A stretch of 64,000 nt of DNA from Gammaproteobacteria bacterium (GTDB lineage Bacteria > Pseudomonadota > Gammaproteobacteria > SZUA-152): contig DROS01000078.1 of the NCBI GenBank assembly GCA_011321815.1, positions 1 to 64,000 of the forward strand. The letters are read 5' to 3'. The notes under the pieces are model-generated. The model saw nothing but the letters and a program-made list of their open reading frames with translations, ran no database searches and was not told the DNA's origin. Positions within the stretch are counted from its first letter, which is position 1. Every line of letters starts with the position of its first letter. The translations under genes were made by a program, and so were the position numbers. This document shows positions 59,451 to 64,000 of this stretch, piece after piece.

Positions 59451-60104
59451 ATGAACAATAACGAAAAGCCATTCATCGCATGCCTGGCAAACGGTCCATA
59501 TTATTTAATCGAAGATTCCAGTCCACAGGAAGTATCTCACCTTGTTAATGAAACGGGACAGGCATACGCTACTGTCCGTGGTGTTGCACTGTGTCGGTGT
59601 GGATTGTCCCATAATAAACCTTTCTGTGATGGTTCACACGGCAAGTCCGGCTTTTCCGATGAGAAAGCTGACGACCGTGTAAAAAACCGGCGTGATCAAT
59701 ATGTGGGTGAAAAAATCACAGTGCTTTTCAATGGCGGCGCCTGTGCCCATGCAGCGTACTGTGTTAATGGTCTTCCTGCGGTATTTAAAACAGATACCGA
59801 CCCATGGATTGACCCCGATGCTGCATCTGTTGATGAACTTATTGCGCAAATTGAGAAATGCCCATCGGGTGCCTTGAGTTACAGCATCAATGGCGAAGAG
59901 CGAAAAATTCAGCCGACTGACCCTAAAGTAACCGTACTTAAGGATGGACCCTATGCTGTTACCGGTGGAATCGACCTTGTGGAACAGGAGTGGTGTGATG
60001 GTGTCACTAATGAACGTTATGTCCTGTGCCGCTGCGGAGCCTCGAAAAATAAACCATTTTGTGATGGCGCTCATGCGGTGGTTGGATTTAAGGATGGCGC
60101 CTGA
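59451..60104 (+). CDS. Iron-sulfur protein with two CDGSH motifs and a central 4Fe-4S-like domain
   Basis: 217 residues. Two CDGSH zinc-finger-like motifs bind [2Fe-2S] clusters through three Cys and one His: Cys48, Cys50, Cys59, His63, and Cys193, Cys195, Cys204, His208. Between them lies a divergent mono-cluster ferredoxin-type domain (GGACAHAAYC ... EKCPSGALSY). This layout is common in bacterial 'CDGSH iron-sulfur domain' proteins of unknown function; eukaryotic mitoNEET relatives act in redox sensing and cluster transfer. Soluble, no signal peptide. Divergent from an HxlR regulator. Confidence 0.92.
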   Translation: MNNNEKPFIACLANGPYYLIEDSSPQEVSHLVNETGQAYATVRGVALCRCGLSHNKPFCDGSHGKSGFSDEKADDRVKNRRDQYVGEKITVLFNGGACAHAAYCVNGLPAVFKTDTDPWIDPDAASVDELIAQIEKCPSGALSYSINGEERKIQPTDPKVTVLKDGPYAVTGGIDLVEQEWCDGVTNERYVLCRCGASKNKPFCDGAHAVVGFKDGA

Positions 60105-60242
60105 AAAATAACGCTTCGTATGCCGGTTATCACAACCCGGGTTCCTGCGGTTCCCCGTGGGAACCCATATCTTACGTGACGTGGCCACACACTGTATGTG
60201 TTTCCACACAGGGACGTGAGAACGAGGAGAGCAGGGTGAATG
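60105..60242. repeat. REP-like inverted repeats between convergent genes
   Basis: Contains GTTCC-TGCG-...-GTGGGAACC type arms (~60150-60170) and a later CACACAGGGACGTGAGAACG, with the 'GTGGGAAC / GAGAACGAGG' character of proteobacterial REP elements. It separates the convergent CDGSH and MocR genes. No gene seen. Confidence 0.4.
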
Positions 60243-61667
60243 TCACGCAGCCTTGTTCAACTCATGCGCCATCCGCCCCAGTGTGATCATCGCTTTTTCC
60301 AGTGCTTCGTTCCATGGTTGTGCACAATTGAGCCGGATAAAGTTTCGGTATTTCTGTGTGGCGGAAAATATCTGCCCCGGCGCAATGCTGATGCGTTGCG
60401 CCAGCGCCTGTTGGCAGAGTTGCAGTGAGTCCACCTTTTTGGGTAATTCGATCCAGATGACGAAGCCACCTTGCGGTTGTGTAACACGGGTTTCCTGCGG
60501 AAAGTATTTGCCCACAGCACGAATCATAACGCTCACCTGTCGTTGATAATCACGACGTACCTGACGCAGGTGACGGTCATAACCGCCTTGCTGGAGAAAA
60601 TCAGCAATGGCATATTGTGGCAGAGTGGGGGTAGCAAGGCTGGTGACATATTTTCGGTATTCGATTTTTTCCCGGTATTTGCCGGGAATAACCCAGCCAA
60701 TGCGCAATCCGGGTGAGAGGCTTTTGGAGAATGATGAACAATAAAGCACTCGTTCATTATGATTAAAAGCATTGACAGCGCGTGGCCGTTTGGCCGTAAA
60801 GCCCAGGTCGCCGTAGATATCGTCTTCGATCAGTGGAATATCATACTGTGCCAGCAAATCCAGTAATGCCTGCTTGTTTTCATCGGGCATTATGCAGCCC
60901 AGTGGGTTACTGAAATTAGGCACTAATGCACAGGTTTTCACGGGCCATTTTTCCAGCGCCAGTGAAAGTGCGGCGAGGCTGATGCCGGTGTGCGGGTCTG
61001 TGGGTATTTCCAGTGCTTTCATGCCCAGCACTTCGATGGCTTGTAGCAGACCGTAAAATGCCGGGGACTCAATGGCAATAATGTCTCCGGGTTTTGCGAT
61101 GGTTTGCAGGCAAAGCGTGAGGGCTTCCTGGCAGCCGCTGGTAATAATGATGTCATCAGGATGAGTCTGGCAGCCAGCTTCTGCCATGCGCCGTGCAATC
61201 TGTCGCCGCAGTTCCGGATTGCCGGGCGGGAATTGGTAGGTGGAAAGTTCATGGCTGTATTTGCGGGCGATGGATGACAGTGAGCGTTGGATTGCGCGCG
61301 TGGGTAAAAAATTCGAATGGGGCACGGCGGTACCCAATTGCACAAAGTCAGTTTCGTTAGTGGCTTGCACCAGACGCAAAACCAGTTCCTGGCCGGTCAC
61401 CGGTGTCGGTTTTGTCGCGGGACGCGACAGGGCGGGGGGATTGGGCACCGGCCAGGGTTGTGTGCGTACATAATAGCCGGAACGCGGGCGGGCCTCGATC
61501 CGGCCTTCGTCTTCCAACAGGCGCTGGGCCTGCACCACGGTAGAAATGCTGACGCCAAATTGCTCGCTCAGTTTGCGTACTCCCGGTAGGCGGTCGCCGG
61601 GCAGGTATAAGCCCTGATCAATACGTTCAGCCAATTGCCGGGCAATGATTTCGTAAAGCTTGTGCAA
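60243..61667 (-). CDS. MocR-type regulator (GntR HTH + aminotransferase domain)
   Basis: 474 residues. N-terminal GntR winged helix (LYEIIARQLAERIDQGLYLPGDRLPGVRKLSEQFGVSISTVVQAQ), then a fold-I aminotransferase domain (from ~residue 105) with the PLP lysine in CSSFSKSLSPGLRIGW and VPNFSNPLG/DDIYGDL motifs. Close to YdcR-like MocR proteins. These use PLP or an aldimine to switch promoters. It is divergent from the EamA-PhzF-aminotransferase operon, and repeated GTACAGAT boxes lie between them, so it probably controls that operon and itself. Confidence 0.93.
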   Translation of the reverse strand: MHKLYEIIARQLAERIDQGLYLPGDRLPGVRKLSEQFGVSISTVVQAQRLLEDEGRIEARPRSGYYVRTQPWPVPNPPALSRPATKPTPVTGQELVLRLVQATNETDFVQLGTAVPHSNFLPTRAIQRSLSSIARKYSHELSTYQFPPGNPELRRQIARRMAEAGCQTHPDDIIITSGCQEALTLCLQTIAKPGDIIAIESPAFYGLLQAIEVLGMKALEIPTDPHTGISLAALSLALEKWPVKTCALVPNFSNPLGCIMPDENKQALLDLLAQYDIPLIEDDIYGDLGFTAKRPRAVNAFNHNERVLYCSSFSKSLSPGLRIGWVIPGKYREKIEYRKYVTSLATPTLPQYAIADFLQQGGYDRHLRQVRRDYQRQVSVMIRAVGKYFPQETRVTQPQGGFVIWIELPKKVDSLQLCQQALAQRISIAPGQIFSATQKYRNFIRLNCAQPWNEALEKAMITLGRMAHELNKAA

Positions 61668-61694
61668 GAATCAAACCTCAATACCGTGAATAGG

Positions 61695-61781
61695 GTACAG
61701 ATGGGCCGTTTATGGAGCAGTACAGATCAGGATAAAATATAACTGTGCCGGACAATATTTAATTATGTTGAATCTGTACTG
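61695..61781. promoter_or_regulatory. Candidate MocR operator: repeated GTACAGAT boxes
   Basis: GTACAGAT occurs directly repeated at 61695-61702 and 61720-61727 (25 bp apart), and inverted as ATCTGTAC at 61772-61779. CAGTACAGAT (61718-61727) and ATCTGTACTG (61772-61781) are perfect inverted copies. MocR regulators typically bind such mixed direct/inverted repeats. TAAAAT (61733-61738) is a possible -10 for the rightward operon. Confidence 0.55.
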
Positions 61782-61831
61782 TTTTCAGTGTGCCGATTAT
61801 TCTGTGTATCTGTCAACCGATGAGGCCCGGT

Positions 61832-62734
61832 ATGAAAAAAGAAACACAGGGAATGCTGGCAGGTTTTGCAGGCGTCGTCATATTTGCTTTGACGCTGCCC
61901 GCGACGCGTTATGCCATCATGTATCTTGACCCAATGTTTGTAGGGCTTGGCCGTTCCGTGATTGCGGCGCTGGTGGCAGGTGCATTGTTGTGGGTATTTA
62001 ACGTGCCTGTTCCGACAAAAAACCAGTTTGTACAATTAGGCATCGTGGCGCTAGGGGTGGTGGTCGGCTTTCCGTTTTTTTCCACCATGGCAATGAAAAC
62101 GCTGACGGCTGTTCACGGAGGCGTTGTTGCAGGCGTACTGCCCATGGCAACAGCGATTGCGGGTGTTTTATTAACCCGTGAAAGACCGTCATTGGGTTTT
62201 TGGTTAACGGGCATCGCGGGTGGTCTTGCGGTGGTGTATTTTGCTTATCCTGAGGGTTTCCAGACTCTGCTGGTGGGTGATATTTTTCTGGCAAGCGCCA
62301 TTATTTCCGCCGCTTTGGGTTATGCCCTGGGAGGGCGTTTGTCTACAGAAATGGGCGGATGGCAAGTGATCTGCTGGGCGCTGGTGCTTGCTTTTCCATT
62401 ATTATTGGTCCCTGCCGGAATGCAGTTGCCATCTACGACACAGCACATTCCCGTAATGGCTTGGCTGTGTTTTGTTTATCTGGCATTGGGTAGCCAGTTA
62501 CTGGGATTTGTGTTTTGGTACAAAGGATTAGTACTGGGCGGAATTGTGCGTGTCAGTCAGATACAACTGTTGCAACCGTTTATCACGCTCATGGCGGCAG
62601 CACTATTGCTTGGCGAAAAACTGGATGCCCGTACAATATTTTTTGCACTGCTGGTGATGGCATTGGTCGCGGTGGGCAGACGAATGCAGATAAGGAACAT
62701 ACCATTACCAGCAACAGATAACCGGAGTTTATAA
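61832..62734 (+). CDS. EamA/DMT-family transporter
   Basis: 300 residues from the ATG at 61832 with GAGG upstream. Ten predicted membrane helices in two EamA repeats (MLAGFAGVVIFALTLPATRYAI at the start; LGYALGGRLSTEMGGWQVICWALVLAF opening the second). Drug/metabolite exporters of this family often export amino acids or related compounds. First gene of a tight operon with phzF-like and aminotransferase genes, divergent from MocR; amino-compound export is inferred. Confidence 0.9.
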   Translation: MKKETQGMLAGFAGVVIFALTLPATRYAIMYLDPMFVGLGRSVIAALVAGALLWVFNVPVPTKNQFVQLGIVALGVVVGFPFFSTMAMKTLTAVHGGVVAGVLPMATAIAGVLLTRERPSLGFWLTGIAGGLAVVYFAYPEGFQTLLVGDIFLASAIISAALGYALGGRLSTEMGGWQVICWALVLAFPLLLVPAGMQLPSTTQHIPVMAWLCFVYLALGSQLLGFVFWYKGLVLGGIVRVSQIQLLQPFITLMAAALLLGEKLDARTIFFALLVMALVAVGRRMQIRNIPLPATDNRSL

Positions 62735-63541
62735 ATGAATCAGCAAAGCAGATCACCTGTATTTCAGGTCGATGCCTTTATCACCAACAAGGCTTTTTCA
62801 GGCAATCCCGCTGCGGTATGTCTGTTAGCCGAACCACAGGGCGAAGAGTGGATGCAGGCCATTGCCGCAGAAATAAACTTGAGCGAAACCGCTTTTGTCT
62901 GTGCCTGTGATGGCGGCTTTGAGCTGCGCTGGTTTACGCCGACAATAGAAGTTAATTTATGTGGTCACGCCACACTGGCTGCTGCGCATGTATTGTGGGC
63001 GCAACCTATTTTAGCGTCAGGCACAACGGCGCGATTTCAAACGAAAAGCGGTTGTTTGCAGGCAAAACAATCCGGTGAATGGATTGAGCTGGACTTTCCT
63101 GCACAGCCTGTCGAGGCGGCAACAGCCCCCGAGGCATTATTGTCAGCATTGGGCGTTGCACAAGCGAGCGTTTATCGCAATGGCGAGGATTACCTGGTTA
63201 TGGTTGATACCGAGGCCGAAGTGCGTGCATTGATGCCTGATTTTTCCCGATTAAAAACGGTCAACATGCGTGGTGTGATGGTGACCGCCGTAGCGGATGA
63301 TTCCGGCAGCGATTTTGTATCACGTTTTTTTGCGCCAGCGGTGGGTATTGATGAAGACCCGGTGACCGGGTCCGCGCATTGTGCCCTGTATCCTTTTTGG
63401 ACTGAACGTTTGAACAAAACAGAGCTGACGGCTTTCCAGGCGTCAAAACGGGGAGGCTTGCTCAAACTGCGAGGGCAGGGCGGGCGTGTCATGATTTCGG
63501 GGCAGGCTCGGACGATAATATCAGGAGAACTCCATGTCTGA
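62735..63541 (+). CDS. PhzF-family isomerase-like protein
   Basis: 268 residues. Typical start FQVDAFITNKAFSGNPAAVCLL, catalytic Glu in INLSETAFV, LRWFTPTIEVNLCGHATLAAAHVL and DPVTGSAHCALYPFW motifs. Related to diaminopimelate epimerase fold; PhzF isomerises trans-2,3-dihydro-3-hydroxyanthranilate, but most family members have unknown substrates. No other phenazine genes are here, so phenazine synthesis is unlikely. The ATG directly follows the EamA stop. Confidence 0.9.
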   Translation: MNQQSRSPVFQVDAFITNKAFSGNPAAVCLLAEPQGEEWMQAIAAEINLSETAFVCACDGGFELRWFTPTIEVNLCGHATLAAAHVLWAQPILASGTTARFQTKSGCLQAKQSGEWIELDFPAQPVEAATAPEALLSALGVAQASVYRNGEDYLVMVDTEAEVRALMPDFSRLKTVNMRGVMVTAVADDSGSDFVSRFFAPAVGIDEDPVTGSAHCALYPFWTERLNKTELTAFQASKRGGLLKLRGQGGRVMISGQARTIISGELHV

Positions 63542-64000
63542 ATCGGCGCAGTGCTGGATTAACGGTCGGCTCATGCCGGGCAGTGAGGCCAGTATTTCGG
63601 TGTTTGATCACGGCCTGCTTTACGGCGACGGCGTGTTTGAAGGTATTCGTTTTTATCGGGGGCGTGCTTTTCGATTGCACGAGCATTTAATACGTCTGAT
63701 GGACTCCGCCGCCGCTATCCGTTTAACGGTTCCCTATACCCCAGCGGAATTGACGCAGGCCGTTGCCGATATCGTTGCTGCTTTTGCAGCAACGGAAGGT
63801 TACCTTCGGCTTATTGTCACCCGGGGCGTTGGTCCACTGGGCTTAAACCCGGACAACTGCACGCAGCCCACGGTGATTATTATCGCGGATCATTTGTCGA
63901 TGATCAGTGATAAGCAACGTCAGCAGGGTGCAAAGCTTATTATTGCATCGACTCGTCGCCTGCCCGCAGACGGGCTTGATGGCCGTATCAAAAGTCTCAA
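63534..64000 (+). CDS. Class IV aminotransferase (partial, right edge)
   Basis: N-terminal ~155 residues of a fold-IV PLP enzyme; start at 63534 with AGGAGA, overlapping the PhzF gene by 8 bp. Begins CWINGRLMPGSEASISVFDHGLLYGDGVFEGIRFY and reaches DGRIKSLN, whose Lys is the expected PLP lysine. Candidates are branched-chain (IlvE-like), D-amino acid or aminodeoxychorismate types; the C-terminus that would separate them is beyond the window. Confidence 0.9.
   Translation, partial: MSESAQCWINGRLMPGSEASISVFDHGLLYGDGVFEGIRFYRGRAFRLHEHLIRLMDSAAAIRLTVPYTPAELTQAVADIVAAFAATEGYLRLIVTRGVGPLGLNPDNCTQPTVIIIADHLSMISDKQRQQGAKLIIASTRRLPADGLDGRIKSL

Noticed and set aside
62735-63541. Phenazine biosynthesis gene
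   Set aside because: Only a PhzF-family protein is present; no phzA-E or G genes, and the family is broad.

Overview
The window is chromosomal DNA of a non-enteric gammaproteobacterium, roughly half G+C by eye. The order carA-carB-greA-DUF4149-yhbY-rlmE-ftsH-folP-glmM-tpiA-secG-tRNA-Leu-nuoA..N points to the Pseudomonas/Xanthomonas/purple-sulfur side of the class. So do separate nuoC and nuoD genes, a MutL with an endonuclease motif, an EfpL (YeiP) paralog and a Cti fatty-acid isomerase. Genus cannot be fixed from the sequence alone.

Layout. (1) 1-2.7 kb: an accessory cassette that looks like a type VI secretion effector/immunity group: the end of a VRR-NUC nuclease, a DUF3396 immunity-type protein and a HEAT-like TIGR02270 protein. 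(2) 3.0-14.6 kb, all on +: mutL, an ABC exporter, efpL, a TraB-family membrane protein, a phospholipase-D-like lipoprotein, an Atm1-type ABC exporter and a Ycf46-type AAA ATPase. (3) 14.6-19.0 kb, on -: purB, roxA, a GNAT fusion protein and a small exported protein. The 595 bp between purB and roxA carry three minus-strand terminator hairpins and what look like two related small RNA genes with C-rich loops, one behind a sigma-54 promoter and one behind a CRP-type site. This is the most interesting unannotated signal I found. (4) 19.2-24.2 kb: a TraF-like outer-membrane protein, acnB and mtfA. (5) 24.5-37.6 kb: the housekeeping run carAB to secG and tRNA-Leu(GAG). (6) 37.6-38.3 kb: a gene-poor interval with a promoter, palindromes, an isolated signal-peptide mini-ORF and a small ORF. 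(7) 38.3-53.1 kb: the complete 14-gene complex I operon nuoA-N. (8) 53.2-64 kb: a looser accessory region with a MITE-like element, an orphan MerR regulator convergent with cti, a VOC protein, a WYL regulator, tag, a GNAT, an HxlR regulator divergent from a two-CDGSH iron-sulfur protein, and a MocR regulator divergent from an EamA transporter/PhzF/aminotransferase operon cut by the right edge.

The core genes serve respiration (nuo, acnB), carbamoyl phosphate, purine, folate and amino-sugar synthesis (carAB, purB, folP, glmM), translation quality (efpL, roxA, rlmE, yhbY, greA), membrane proteolysis and export (ftsH, secG) and DNA repair (mutL, tag). Two families of dispersed intergenic repeats link several of the gaps. 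I saw no CRISPR array, no rRNA and no intact insertion sequence.
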